Position numbers and translations under genes: made by a program. This document shows, in pieces, positions 11,473 to 24,886 of a stretch of 54,454 bases of DNA (the first letter of the stretch is position 1; each line of letters starts with the position of its first letter). The notes under the pieces were generated by a model, which had not been told where the DNA came from, made no database searches, and saw only the letters and a list, made by a program, of their open reading frames with translations. Location of the stretch: NCBI GenBank assembly GCA_015039315.1, contig WIDE01000156.1:2032-56485 (forward strand). The letters are read 5' to 3'. The stretch comes from Clavulina sp. PMI_390 (lineage: Eukaryota; Basidiomycota; Agaricomycetes; Cantharellales; Hydnaceae).

Positions 11473-14400
11473 CTATCGCGATGGGGTCAAAGTAGTAGCC
11501 GGTGAACGAATAGGAGGAGAGGCCAAGCTCTGGGATCTCAAGTGCATTCGACGATGCGCTGGTCGAGGCGGCGTTGAGGGCGTGACCCAGTCATCATCGG
11601 CATCTCCGTCATGGCTACTCTCACTGCCAGGGAAAGGGAAATGCATCGACTGGGGAGGCTGACTGGCTGGTCGGGGGAGGGGGGTCTGCAACCCTACCTC
11701 CGCATCGTCCAGTTCGACATGTGAGATATCCTCTCCATCATCCTCTGGCACTGTCACTTCTGAAACATCCACCAACTCAGCCTCATCCGTAGACTCAAAG
11801 GTTCTCTGGTCGGAAGAGAGATCAGACCCGGGCTCAGAGACAGACTGCATACCAGCGTCTGAATCAGAATCATCATCATAAGATGGTGGTTCGTCTTGGA
11901 TACTGAAAACGGTGTGGCGGCCCAACTGAAGTGTGTAGTTACAAGACGAGACGTCATCAGTCATAGTAAATTTCACAGTAAGGACTCATCCGGCGAGCTT
12001 ACCTCAGCAATACGAGCCCGAAGGTCTTTCCACTCGGCCTCATCACGACACAGGAAAGCAAATAGCATGCTTGGGTCAATCGAACTGACGTGAACCTTCC
12101 TCACGCGATCACAGTGGAATGTCCGCAAGTCGTCTGGACTGTACGCGGTGGCGTAGTATTGGGTGATCGGATCTAGCTTGGACGTCACATGGGAGGAGGT
12201 GGATGATGAAGACGATATTGGGATCTGTGCTGGGGGCTTGATGGTGGACGTCGAGGTAACTTGTGGGCGAGGGCCTGCAGGCTTCCGTTGAGTTGTCATT
12301 GGTTCTTCTGTGGATCGTGAAGGGGAGTGGGCCGTGGAAGTAGACGGTGGGGGTGAAGAAGCAGTGGAGACGGATTGACCTCGACGGCGGGATGCTGAAA
12401 GCGAAGAACTACTGGTGGATGAATGGGTATTGTGATCCTCGCTGTCCGTGCCAGGTCGGGAGGGCTCGCGGAGTGGCTGAAGAGGAATTGCAGGGCGGGT
12501 ATGATGGGGATCGAGATAGAAAAGGTGGTCGCCTTGATAGCCAATAAAATAATAAGAAGAGGAGGGCCTGCCTCCTGCTATACCGACTGACTGCGGATAT
12601 GTCAAGGTTTTCTGCAAAATAACATTGTGTGTGATAAGCAGCGAGTGATAGTGCACCCATATCGGGTAGCAGTCCTCACCTTGACAGGTTCGTGATATAC
12701 TGGTGTAATGCTGTCCAAACCTAGCCGGGCTCCAACTAGCACAAGGACGGCCTGGCCGCCCCAGCGCTTTCTGAGGCTCTTGTGTTTCCTCGATGAGAAG
12801 CCGCTAGACAGCGACGCCGCGGTGGAGAAGTCTCGGGCAGCTGGCATCACATTGGATGCAGCATACACATCGGACTCGTATAGTGTTCCATCTACCGCAA
12901 CAGCGGCTGATAGACCCGCCTCAGGGAAGGCAGTAAGCAAAGCCCTACAGGAAAGATTAGACAACTCGATATATATATATATGGTCAGATAATTAATGAC
13001 ATACTTGATAGCACCGGCAGCAGTGCTTGGTCCAAACCAACTTCCGACATCCTTACCCAAAGCCTTTCCGGCGAGCGCCATTCGATGGACGCCGAATGGG
13101 ACGATGGGCGATGGGGTGTCAAGAAACCATGAAAGGATCTTGACATAGGTCGCATATTCTGGCGTCAATGATGGAGCGGATGGCCGCCGCCAATCTAGAA
13201 CGACCGAGGTGAGCAAGTGTTGACCGCTCGAAACCCCCTAATTATTCTTTTTTTGAAAAAGAACTTACTGCGTCCCAAATGTAACTGAATAAGAGCCTCA
13301 GCCAGGACACTTTGCCCAGTTCTCAGCATGCATCCCCACCCCGTATCACTTGTCCAGGTCTTCTCTCCACCCCAAGCCCAACGAGGCTTGGGTGGACTTG
13401 CGCTGACCATGACGGCGGACTTGTCCCACCAATCGCTTGGCAAATCCTGTGGTAGTGGTGAGCACTCGTCCAGTGCAACTGGTGGCTCAAGATTGCTCAG
13501 AACACCATCTCGGATAGGAGAATAATGTGAGCGGTAGGTGAGCCATACACGGCTAGTAAAGTCCTCATAAAAGGCGGGCGGCCACGACAATTCTTTCTGC
13601 TGCTGCTGTTGCTGGTGTGCAAGTTGTTTGTGAGATGTTGGGGATGAGGGAATCAGGGGAGGATTAGGAGATAAGGAGCGAGGGGGAGGAGTAGACGGTG
13701 AAGTGGATGGCGGGGGAGACGCCCGCGAATCGGCCGAGTCGCGTGAATGCGTGGGTGAGAGCGCAGCACGAACAGCCAAGGACGAGGGAGATTCATAGCC
13801 AGGATGCTCGACGCCCATGATCCAGATGGGCTCTGTAGATCGGTCGGGCTGGGCAACGTCCGAGTCTAGCACCCAGCGAACGGCGCGTTCGAGGTTGGCT
13901 TTGCCGGGGATATGAGATATTAATGAGGACGCCTGGGCGGCGGCTCGGGATTTTTGGGATTTGGTGGGCGGTGAAGGTGACGTGGGAGTAGCGAGGCTTG
14001 CGGAGCTAGGAGTGGTCGGGATGGATGATGAAGCGGGCATGGAGCGTGCGATAGCGTGGTTAGGTGAGGGCGCGGATGCCGAGGCGGGAAGAGAAAGATC
14101 GGTGGTGGAGGACGAGAAGGTGTTCTGAAACCAGCCAGAGAGTCTTCCAGAGATCTCTGCCAGACGCGCGGGGGAGCCGCCTCCATTGACGCGGAGGCGG
14201 GCATACGAGTCGAGCGTTGACAGACTTACTGGTCGACTAATCGAAATCGTTCGAGAGCGAGCCTGGACCACGCCTCCGCCAGGTGACCTCGAGGATGTTG
14301 GTGACGTGGGCGGCTCTTTCTTAGGCTCGACAATTGTGGGCGGAGTGATAGCAGCACGAGCACCACCGCTGGCTGCCGTCGCCGTCGTCGCTATCGCTGA

Positions 14401-14880
14401 CGCAGAATTAGGAGTCACCTCAGACTGTAAAGAGGAAGCTGGCAGCTGGGACGACGATGAGCTGGACCGGTTGGCATCGCGGTCCTTGCCATTCGCAGCA
14501 TTATTATTATCTTTATCCCGATGGAACAGCTTGCTTCCCTTGCGGGTCGCGGAACGGGAAACAGCGGCCTTGGACGACGCAGCCGAATCTTCAGACTCTG
14601 CACTGGATGAATACGGACCATCGGCCCCTGCGCTCGCCGCCAGGGATCGCGATCGATCCCGGCTGTGGTGACTGCGATGGAGGAATTTGGGTAATTTATT
14701 CCCGCTTGGAGGTGGAACTGAGGGGGTTGCGAGTGAGGACTGTCGTGAGGCCGATGGTGATGGTGTAGGCGATGAAGGCGATGATCCTGGCACCGTCGAT
14801 GACGTAGAAGGCGACAACGCAGAGGCAGGTGGAGAAGACGAGGTGGAAGACGAGGAAGTAGGAGGTGGAGGGGGGCTCAT
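11473..14880 (-). CDS. ATG4: ATG4 autophagy cysteine protease, greatly extended
   Basis: ATG4 cleaves ATG8 before lipidation and also releases it from membranes (peptidase family C54). The nucleophile lies in [15 protein letters not shown], about residue 517. The Asp-His pair is in [13 protein letters not shown]. Other family blocks are [53 protein letters not shown] and [14 protein letters not shown]. Before the catalytic core come about 350 Ser/Pro/Thr-rich residues. A second low-complexity insert, with a run of Gln, separates the block around [14 protein letters not shown] from [14 protein letters not shown]. An acidic tail rich in Asp/Glu/Ser follows the core. The start is taken at [11 protein letters not shown] (14880); an in-frame ATG at 14934 would add 18 residues. 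At least five introns; one contains an AT dinucleotide run at 12969-12982. Confidence 0.93.
12969..12982. repeat. AT microsatellite in an ATG4 intron
   Basis: A run of seven AT dinucleotides lies inside the intron that follows the exon coding for [10 protein letters not shown]. It does not touch coding sequence. Confidence 0.8.
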
Positions 14881-16835
14881 GGCTCGCGCCAACGGGAGGG
14901 GATGGGCTCTCCTATAATACGACGACAGAGGCAACCAACCAACAACAACGACAACAACGGCGGCGAATACTCAACGGATCCAACAAAGTGTTGGGTAAAT
15001 AACACACCCCACACAGTCCTGTAGTGTTTGTCCACGTGTCCCGAGGACCTTGTTGTGGTGGAAATAGCCCAGAGACTGTTGCACGCGTCGGTCGTCGCAC
15101 AGTCTCTTGTTTACAAGTGTTGTTGATCCCGCATTGCATTCCCCATTCCTACTTCCTTATCGAGAACAAATCTCTTCTTTAAATCTCCCTAATGGCCATG
15201 AGGCGAAGTGGATTCTTCCTCCCAGATTATCTACACCAATCAATCACCTAGTGACAGCCAACAATAAACCTTATAATTACGCTATCTACCTTGAGCATTT
15301 CAAGGACACTATCTTTGTTGATTTATTCGTTTTCTTGACAGCTTTCATACACCACTGGCAAGTCGAGACTAGGGAAATAAAAGTCCCCAAGAAGATTTCC
15401 AAGAAAGAGGGCTGAGCTCTCGCACTACCCTCCCCCCATCTCTCTACACCCTATTCATCTTCCGATAGTCCTTCCCTTCCCCCTATATGGGTATCCATAT
15501 CCCAGCGCTAGGCTCTCGCTCCTGCCAATTTCAGCACCTTACAACACCGTATGCGCTTGCAGTCGATACGGCTCGTAAAGACCAGGACCAGCGTACGCTT
15601 GACCATGTCACCAACTTGTCGTATCATATGGACTCAACCGACGACACACCTTGTGCTCAGACTCTCCTACTCTGGAGCGTGGATAGCTCACAATTCGTGG
15701 GATATCTGTGTATACTACTTCCTGTACTGGCTCTTAATTGAATTTCTTGCCCCTGGTCTAATGTAGTCGCACATCCCAACTACCTGTTCGTTCTCGTCGG
15801 AACTACCGTGTTGTATCAGCACTCTGCAAGGTTCGAGGACACTCATACGGTCATCTTTGAGGGAAAGTTGTGGAAGAAGAAGAAAAAAACGACGGGGGAT
15901 GGAAAGTAGGAAGGTTCCATTCACTATCACTCTGAAATTTCCATTGGATGGAGCAAATTTTCGGGCTGCCTACTCACGAGCCCAAGTTAGATCTATGGAC
16001 ATTCGATGTGGGTAAATAGAAACGAAATGTACCCGCCGGCGGGATCAGAACGTGAGTTCCTGCAAGGTGGGAGGCTGGGTATTCCTTTGCTAAGAGTTTA
16101 ATATAATGACGTTAGAAACGGACTTTTGGGCCCTCTCGTCTCTAGTAGAAAATCGGGGCTTCCCTATGCGCTCACAGACTCTCAACTAGGAAACTTTGAA
16201 ACAGATGGCTGTTCCTCCAGCTTGATAACATATAGGAGGCTGAGTACCCTTGATGTCCAGTTGAATCAAAAGACTCCAGTGATAGTGCCTCAACCGCAAC
16301 GATCACGCCAGACAGTTCCGATGCCACGTGGGTGGAGTACGCGAAATTTCTCCAGAGCGAGAATCTGACCAAGGAGAGTGCCTTATTCTGGCAGCGAGCC
16401 GACTAGCATTGCCATCAGTTAGGAGAACAAAATTGCGCTCGATGATGTTGATAGCTTGCATTCCAAGTTTTCCGTATGAAGAAGTCCCGGAATAGGCATG
16501 TTACGGTAGGGAAACGAGGTATCATACCGGATTGGTATGGAAAACGAAGGTTCGAAGATGTATCCTGTCTGACGAACGTCAACTGCCTGTTCGCTTCACG
16601 GCCATTTTAACCAGTAGCTATGCAAATTTTTGTCCAGAGAACAGACTAGAGGGCATAGATATCGTGTTTATAGCCAAAAAAAAATTCATTGGGACCAGTT
16701 CGGCTCACCACAAAATAGCACAGACGTCAGTGGTACGATGATTGCGGCACTCTAGTAGTACAAGATTTGAGATCTTCGCTACTCTTGATTTAAATATAAG
16801 AAAATTAAATGTACAGGATGACGCGTGCCCTTATT
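14881..16835. other. Gene-poor interval, ATG4 to TauD-type gene
   Basis: Almost 2 kb with no gene I can support. The first part is the ATG4 upstream region, with a CAA/ACA-rich stretch near 14940-14960. Plus-strand open frames near 15100-15770 are short, lack a recognisable family and in part start only at non-ATG codons. The sequence becomes AT-richer towards 16600-16820, consistent with the 3' flank of the TauD-type gene. Confidence 0.45.
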
Positions 16836-18470
16836 CTAAGTGCGAGGGCCTTCTCCAGTCCAGCCATACGCAGGCTTCAGGCCAAGTGCTTCGCGCCTTG
16901 ACTGGCCTTTGGGGTTGAAAGATGGCTTCTCCCCGAGCGATACGACACGGTCACCGACGCGCCTCTCAGTATAATCCCAGCTAGGATGGATGGATGATTG
17001 TTACTAGGGAAAAATCAGGTTTCAAATTCTCATGCTCACGTTGCAGCGTGGAAGTTGCTCCTGTTGTCCCAAACAGCAAGACTACCCTCCTCCCAGCGGA
17101 AGCGCACCTGCAGGTCGTGGTTCCTATCGACGAGAGCGAACAGATATTCGAGAATGAAGTCGGACTCGTCCTTTGTCACGCCGACAATACGTTTAGTGAA
17201 AGCGCGGTTGACAAAGACTGATTTCCAGCCTAGAGCGTCCAGGAGCAATTGCGGTATTGAGATCAAAGCAAACATCCCGACATGATAACACAAGCTCGCT
17301 CACCAGTGACAGGGTTGACACGAATAACGGGGTGGATGGCCTCGAGATCCGAGCCCTTGTTCAAGGGGTGGCCACGGATATCCTCACGCATCTTGTTGCC
17401 CAATGCAGCCGCAATGTCACGGAAGACATGCGACTCGTGATAGGCGGTCAAGGTCTCAAGATAGGCGGCAAATGAGGGGGAGAGACGATCGTAAACCTCG
17501 TAGCCACTGCCACGGACGCGTCAGACACCTGATTATGGAAGCCCTGAGAAAGGTGAGTCACTTACGATGCCCATAGGGTGTCGCCACCAGTGGGAGGGAT
17601 GATGCGAAGCTTGAGAATCGAGTAGTCGGAAGGGATGGGCTCGAACGTGATATCAGAGTGCCTGGTGCAGTTCGATCAGCATACGTGCGGATGCAAGATG
17701 ATGGGTATGCTACTAACCAGTCCACAGAGGCCAGCTTTGAGCGATCACCATAGGTGTATTCGCTTAGAGTGGGGTAATATGAGTATACAAATGAATGACA
17801 TTGATTGAGTTAATGAGACTCACGAGCGACGCTCGCTCGCTATGATGGACACCTCGTTCCCCAATTCAGAGCTTGTTTCTGTGAGGGGATGGACATGAAG
17901 GCCAGAGCTAAGGGGATTGCCACTGAGACGACCGAGACGGCGGCCAAGCTCTTGTTGCTGCTCAATGGTGAGGTCTTGCTTGCGGAAGAAAACGACGCCT
18001 CGTTGTGCGACTGATAGATATGGCGCAATATCAGTGTCGAGCGAAGTGTGGCCAATGAGAATTGGAAGGGAGGGGCCCGTTGAGAACAATGTTTGGACCA
18101 GAATAAGTGAGAGATCGATCGAAGAGCGGTCAGCGGTACAGTCAGGTGATCAAAATTAATAGTTAATGGAGATTCGACTGACTCAAGATGGCGAGATCGC
18201 GAATGAGCGTATCGGAATTTTCGGCAGTGAGGAGAGCAGAAAGCTATCCCAACGGTCATGAACAAAAATTGCGATGAGGGATTGGCAAATATCAGGCCCT
18301 CGGATCATCAAGCATTGTGCTTTGTTAAATGTACTGCTTACCTGGACACTGGAGTCAAACTCAGTCCCAATGGTAGGGGTAAGAGTAATTTTCTTGAAGG
18401 CTTCAAGAGAGTTGGAGGATTGCAGAGGTTGGGGCGAGCCAGCGAGGGATTCGTCGGCGAAGGCAGGCAT
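16836..18470 (-). CDS. TauD/TfdA-type Fe(II)/2-oxoglutarate dioxygenase
   Basis: Fungal relative of taurine/sulfonate dioxygenases (yeast Jlp1), which release sulfite from organosulfonates as a sulfur source. Exons on the minus strand run from MPAFADESLAGSPQPLQSS to the C-terminal GLKPAYGWTGEGPRT (TAG at 16836-16838). RGVVFFRKQDLTIEQQQELG is the typical early core. The metal site is seen as VDWHSDITFEP (HxD) and DNRSNFHAAT (distal His). A 2-oxoglutarate-binding Arg is likely in DYTERRVGDRV. NPVTGWKSVFVNRAFTKRI matches the family's substrate-lid region. Several introns of about 50-60 nt. The full length is about 390 residues, normal for the fungal family. The actual substrate cannot be told from sequence. 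The gene stands alone, with about 2 kb and 2.8 kb of gene-free DNA on its sides. Confidence 0.88.
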
Positions 18471-21266
18471 TGTTTTTCGTTGGCAGTCGGAGGGAGGGAG
18501 GGTGAGTGAACGAAAGGCAGTGGACCGAAGCGATGCCCTGTATTTATGGAAAACAAGGCCGAGGCAGCGGATCGGAGGAGGCAGGATGCGGGCGATTTCG
18601 AGGTACGAATGCCATTACAACCTGACCGATGGATGGGCTTCGCGAGATAGCGCAATAGTGAGTGATAGAAGAAGCGGGGGAACCACAGTAGTAAACATCG
18701 CTATCAATCCCACAACGACCATCAATACTGATATCTCAGCAGCTGATAACCTGAGCCCACGCCAGGATCTTCTAGAACCATCATCAGCTGCACAATCAGT
18801 GGAGGTGGAGGCATGGATGGCCAGAAGTGGCAGCCTCACCCCATATCCAATTGACAGCTCTCAAGCCTATGCTAGCACTGAAATCAATAAGATCCCCAGT
18901 CTCTTATTGATTGACGGTAGTCATAATGACACCTGTCGCACATAATCCAATCCATGTATTCGTCATCAGCGCTATGGGAGTCGCCACCTCGAATGGCGTG
19001 ATGCGTAATACTAATACGCCATGCCGCCGCCGACACTTGTTCGTCCGCACCTCTTATAAACTATCTCCGATGCTGTCCATCAAACTTTTTTAAAGCTATC
19101 CGCTTACGTCTGGCGTGGTCTTCGGAGAGAGCACAGTTTGTAATTGATAGTCAAGCCACCCATTACAATCCTCCTTGGGCCTCCACTTATTTCAAGCGAC
19201 TAAATGTCTGCTTCTACTGTGACTCAGAACCCAGGCCTCGGCGAATCAAACGATTTGTATCAGCGATCCTAATATCATGCGGCCATGATCCTAGTGTTAT
19301 AGCATGGCTCTTGCGTCAAACTTGCTACATCGCCAATTCCTCGTCCATTTTCCATACTTTCTAACTAAAGTCATCATCAAGTCTGGTAAGCCTTATAATG
19401 CGGGCATTGACGCAAGACAACGACGAAAACATGGAGAGAACGCCCTATTTTCATTCACATGCTCTGCACTTGCTTCCTTCTCAGTTGGTTGAGGTGATGT
19501 GGACTCCCAAAGTGTCAACAGCCTGCTGGCCTGTCGGGCTAGTTTCCTTGGTCGCTAATTCGTATTATTATTAAAACTCGTTTGCTCTTTTCTGAGGCTT
19601 CAGTGATATCACTCATGTTGTCACACTTGCTTTCTTCGTCCCCTATGGAACATATCGATCACACGGCTGACAAAATCTCTCAGTAAACCGCAGAGCGGCG
19701 CGAATGTCTCTCTTCCTTCTAGCTACAAGCAAGGCTAGTGACCCACAATGGGGGCAGGACAGGAGGCGTATCACAACCTCAAAATTGCCGCCTGAGTATT
19801 CATGGCGATTGGGGGAGCGGTGTTCGCGATTTCTATCGGCCACTGAAACTCGACGGCATATCTTGGGGTCAGATCATTGCGAGTCGAAACACGCAAGATT
19901 GATTCCGTCGATCACTCAACAGGCCCAGCAACAGTGATGGCATCTTTTCATGACCTGCGCACTGGCGTGGGCACAGGAACTTGCAACCCTCCTGCCGGGA
20001 GAACAACGCTGGTAACCCTTCCTTACCGCGGTGGGTAATTTCAGCATAATCTAATCGGTCTAGGTCTTATATGGCACTGTCAGGGTTAGGCAGCTTGGAG
20101 ATGCTAAGTTAGGTCTAACGCAGGGCATCCACCCATAAATAACCAAAGAGAACAGAAAGACCCATCACACCCGAGTACTCCTTTCACATCTCAGAGCGAT
20201 GGTCAGGGTTCCACGATCTTCAGGAGTGCCTCAATGACTATAAAGAATCTCTCAATACCGAATCGCTCCTGGCTTGTTGCTGGGTAGCTTGGGAGACACT
20301 AAAAGGTGTCGGATCCATTCGTTCAATCTGCTGAATTTGGAGTGAACTGAGGTGACATCACCGACGGCATCGACGTCGAATAAGCATGACATTTGTGATT
20401 CAGTTGATTATTCGTTTTTTGAGTGAGATCCTCAATAATTCAGAAACAATGACAACGCCACATGCAAAAGAATGGGGTAGTGAGCAGAATTGGATTCAGA
20501 AGTGTACTTCGCATACAGTCCCACTTGCATTTGGCGGATCGGCCGGACTTAGTTACGGTAGCGACGGCGTTCAGGGGCAAAACGGGAACTTGCATCAGAT
20601 GCACACATAAACTCCGCCATCTGCGGTTCAATTGCCATAGATCTGCCTGGAACACTGGGGCCTTTATCACAATGACAACTATTGGAGCTGCATGGCGCCA
20701 TTTCTGCCCTGCAGAGCTGCGGTGGACAACGTGGCTGCAGAACGCGGAGGAGGCTATTCAATGATCATGAATGGCAGTGCAACCCGGAAAACACAAAGTG
20801 GGAACAGAAGAGGGCGTTTCATTTTCCCCGCCGGCAGCATTAGATGTAGAAGCTACCGGGAGTAGTCGGAATGGAGTAGCCAGGTGACGGTCGCGCGATC
20901 AACTAGATCGCAGATATGGATAGCTGTAACAAATGAATATTGTCTGAGCCGCAATAAAGTATCAAGGTACCGAACCAGAGCGCGACCAGTGTCAGTGTCA
21001 AAATTTGCTCGCGCCAAGGTCATGGTAAAGCATCCCTGCGTGGCATTGATATTGCGATTGTCACCGATCATGGCCCTTGGGCTTGTCAGAAACGCTTAAA
21101 GTCCGATTTTGGGCGCGCGCCACACACTGGAAGATCACTCTCACTCGTGAAGGTCTCATCAAAGGATGACGAGGGAATACTCGTTGGGCACAGAGCGGAG
21201 TACGACCCTCCCTAAATCCAAATTTACATTGGAGTAGGTTAAAAGAGACGGCCTACGCCACTGACA
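18471..21266. other. Gene-poor interval, TauD-type gene to TCD-type gene
   Basis: About 2.8 kb without a gene I can support. Open frames on both strands are short, unrelated to families I know and show no convincing exon chain. No terminal repeats or transposase motifs were recognised by eye. The part next to 18471 should contain the TauD-type promoter. Confidence 0.45.
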
Positions 21267-24261
21267 CTATGTCCACATCATTTCAACACGCCCCCGCGCC
21301 TCGTCCTGCCGCTTCCTTACCATCTCATGTACCATCTCGCCACTCACGCCTTGTGCATCTTCACCATCCTTCCCACTGCCACCCCATCTCTCCACAGCCG
21401 GCCCCACACCACCAGCCGCGTCGAGCCGATCGAGATCACGTGGTGAGAGCAATACGCAGTTGTCGACCGAGAGTGGGCGGGAGACGTCCCATCGGCTAAG
21501 TTGGGGCTTGGCGAGCACGGCGTGCGGGGGAACAATGGAGCGACCGCCACGATGGAGGTCCTCGTATATATAAGCGACGTCGGACTCGTCGATGGGGAGT
21601 TTTCTGGGATCGAATTGCGTGAGCACCCAAACCCGCGAGCTGGTAGAATAGTAGCACCGGCGCGGAGAGGATCTTCTGCGGCGCACAGGAAGCATGTATA
21701 CATTGACCTAGACTCACTTGGGTAGTTTGTCCTCGTTCAATTTTGATTCACGGACATAGAGGTCCCGCAACAACTTGTCGTATGTCTTGAACCTATTTTT
21801 TGCCGGTAAAGGGTGTGGTATTGGCTTGCCAGCAAGCTCGCAAACGACATAGGTCGCTGCCTGGACGCCAAAGATGGAAGGCAGGCCCCCTGGATGGCCG
21901 TATATGCGCAATATACCAAACGGAAGGAACAGTGAAGCGTGGGTCAGTAAAACGCCCGAGAGTAAAACAAAACAAAAACAGGGAGAAAAAAAGTGCCCGC
22001 CGCGGAGTGCTTCCTCAACACCTGGGCTCCTCGGAGGCGAGTAGAAAGGGCTAGCGCCGCATGATTGGCGCTGGGAGAGGGCAACGCGGTGCAACCAGGA
22101 AAAGGAGCATCGAAAAAGTGGAGACGAATTTCCAGAGGCACAATTGCCTTCCGTTACGTATGTACGTACCAAGCACGGGCAATATTCTCACTCGGAAGTC
22201 ATCGAGCGCGCCGAGCTCGTGGACCGCACCCTTTTGGAATTCCTCTTCGGGGAGGGGAAGTAATTTTACCGGTCCAGGCACTTCGGTCGAATACACCACC
22301 CTACGAGATATTACGCGTGGGATGCAGACGGAGGCGTGAGGTGTATTTCGGGGAGAATCATGCCGGAGATCGTCAGAGCCGAACGTTGGCGGATTGTGGA
22401 GAAGGCGCCATCACGGAAGAAAGCGACATGAGTATCATCAGTATTCTAGAGTGTGATTATTTGATTATTTACGAGGAGGGATGACGCACGGAATGCCTTC
22501 ATGGACCCCTTTGGCTCGCAGCCGGCGGCGAACAGAGCGAGCGAGTGGATCTTCTTGTGTTAATGCGATATCGCTGTGGAATGCACGGTCATGCGACGCC
22601 AAATAATATTTTGGTGTTCATCCATCCCAACCAAAGGAAGGATTAAAGTGATAGGGAGGGCGGACCGGTAAGGTTCAAGGCGCAACCGCGTCACACACAC
22701 CGCAGAACAAGGAAAGGAGTTGTAGAAAGGAAACAAAGGTGGCAGATCGTCGTCAGTTCCCGTTCGTCAAGCCTCAAGTTAGCAAAAAGTCCGATGTGAT
22801 CGCAGCGGTCTTTGTGGCTCGGTGCGCCAAAAGGGAGAGATTGAGAGTGTGATCTGCAGACCTGCCTTATCTGTACCCGTGTGGGATCACATTTCGCTCC
22901 AGCCCCCATGGATGCGAAGACCTTTTAGGCGCGCGTGGGCGAATTTGGCGATAGGGTGTGGCGGAGTTGCCAGTCCAGGCGATGCAGGAAGCGTGAGCAA
23001 ATCGATCAGTTGTTTTTCTTTTGCTTCGCTCCTTCCCTTCTCCAAGTCCGTCAATCAGCGATGTGAAGGAGAACTATTACTAACCTTGATACCATTGCGG
23101 TGGCAGTGAGCCAACAAGTCGACCTATTAAAAAAACGCGAGGGCGACATTTGAATGTCGGCAGCGAACAATTATGGAAGAAAACGTTTACAGTACTTTAG
23201 TAGTGATGTTGTCGATGGCGTCTGTGTTTGGTGTAGAGTGGTAAGGTTGAAATGGGTCCGTAAAGGTAATTGAAGTGGCGGATCAGGGACCGTTGATCAA
23301 TGAAGTAAATCATTGAGAGCACATGCAGAGAACGGGAGTGGATGAGCGAGGTGCCCGAGATGATGTTAGTGATGAAGAGAGGGGGAGATAACGGAAGGAG
23401 AAGAGGAGGACCACTGACCGATTACCCAATCCGCACCTTCCAAGAGTTGATGGCCATGTGGCGAGTCATTCCAAAGTTCGATGCGCGCATCAATATGGGC
23501 CCAAGGGGCGATTTTAGCGAAAAAGGCTTTAACAGCGGTGACTTTTGGGGTCCCGACGTCGGCGAGGGTTGCAACAGCGTGACGATTCAGGGATGACAGG
23601 GAGACGAGATCGAAATCGATGAGACGGATGCGCGAGACGCCGCTAGAAATGGCAAGTGAGGCATGGTGGGTTGGTGTGGTAGAATGAAATCAGGAAATTG
23701 CGGGAAAGTGTGGGGAAAATTGTGCGTGGGAGCGTGGGACGAAGGTATGCATCGTCCCGTTTTTTCCACCGCACAGGTGACAGGAGAAGCAATGAATACA
23801 CTCAGAAGCGCTATCGTTTATCCGAATCCGCGCCCTCGCTCTTTTTTTCTTTCTTGATTACATACACACATCACAACAATTACGCACCTGCGCAATAGCA
23901 TGAGGGCGGCCCAGGAGCCCACGCCTCCACAGCCGACGACAACGACGCTCGCAGAACGCAGCATGTGCATCCCCTGGGGTCCGAAAAAGGCATAGTTGCG
24001 TGCTAGAAACTCTTGGATGAGGTCCTCGTCGAATTCTCGGGGTAAGATGGGAGCATTAACCGAATCATCCTCATCAAAGTGAGTTGCCGCCGCAGGGGGA
24101 TGGCTGATGACGTTGTTGGCGTGATTCTCAAGCCTAGACCGTTTGGTTTTGGTCAGGGTCTGGGAGTAGTGGACATAGGCGACGGAGGCGACAGCGACGG
24201 CGGCGGCAGAGGCGAGCGCGGCGGTGAGGAGGGTGGTGGTGCTAAGCGGTTGTCGGGACAT
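21267..24261 (-). CDS. tRNA threonylcarbamoyladenosine (t6A) dehydratase, TCD/TcdA family
   Basis: E1-like ATP-dependent enzyme that cyclises t6A37 to ct6A in tRNAs; yeast Tcd1 and Tcd2 sit on the mitochondrial outer membrane. Exon 1 (about 23884-24261) starts MSRQPLSTTTLL, with an Ala/Val membrane anchor over residues 9-30. It reaches the Rossmann motif SASVVVVGCGGVGSWAALML. The next exon gives SGVSRIRLIDFDLVSLSSLN, with the ATP-site Asp and Arg. GADWVIDAIDNITTKVDLL and VFASMGAGAKCDPTRVQI follow, then DIALTQEDPLARSVRRRLRA, all family hallmarks. C-terminal pieces include FGVQAATYVVCELAGKPIP and SIVPPHAVLAKPQLSRWD. The end is VEMMWT, TAG at 21267-21269. An intron of about 300 nt (near 22580-22870) is long for this window. 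TCD1 and TCD2 cannot be told apart here. Confidence 0.9.
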
Positions 24262-24886
24262 GAGCGCTTTTTTTTTTTTGGGAGCCGGGTAACGTGTTTT
24301 ACTACGAGCGGGCTCAAATGACCGCGAACGGAAGGGGGAGTTGATCAAAAAAAGGAAAGGAGACACAGGGAGAAAAAAAAAGCAACAGCAAGATAGCCGT
24401 CAAGTCCGCAAGCTGCCGAGCGCAGAGAGGGTTTGGGTGTTGCTGATAAAGCTCTGGATCCAGTAAAAGATTGGCCAGCCACCACACCTACCAGGTTTGG
24501 GATCCAGGCTCTCGGGCTCGCGGAGACCGCGCCACGTGTCTCAGGGTCTGGGTTAAAGTGTCAGCGACAAGCAAGCTTGCTTGTGGGCGGGAGCAAATGC
24601 GAAATTGTCAGTCGACGACTCGATTGCGATGAGGCTGTTGGGGCGATTACAATAGGCGGGGTCATCACTGAACAGAACCGTAGCTGTCATTGTCAATGGC
24701 AATGGCATGGCACTGCACGCTGTTCAGCATTATGCATACGAAGATTCTACTGAATACACCACCAGATGAGAAATTAGGGCCGGATTCAAACGGTTACTCC
24801 CTTTCCTTCGGTACTGGAGAATATAATATTTGCAGGGTAGCAATCAATAGGAGGGCATCACGTGACTATTGAAGGGATACAAAGTG
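24262..24886. other. Divergent upstream region, TCD-type gene and HMG-box gene
   Basis: This 625-bp space ends where the first duplicated unit in front of the HMG-box gene begins. A T/A-rich run follows the TCD start at 24268-24279. No further gene is visible. Confidence 0.4.

Noticed and set aside
14186..14671. 161-codon plus-strand frame
   Set aside because: Antisense to the Ser/Pro-rich N-terminus of ATG4.
15107..15766. Plus-strand open frames after ATG4 as a gene
   Set aside because: One opens at a TTG rather than an ATG, none has a family signature, and no exon chain with agreeing phases was found.
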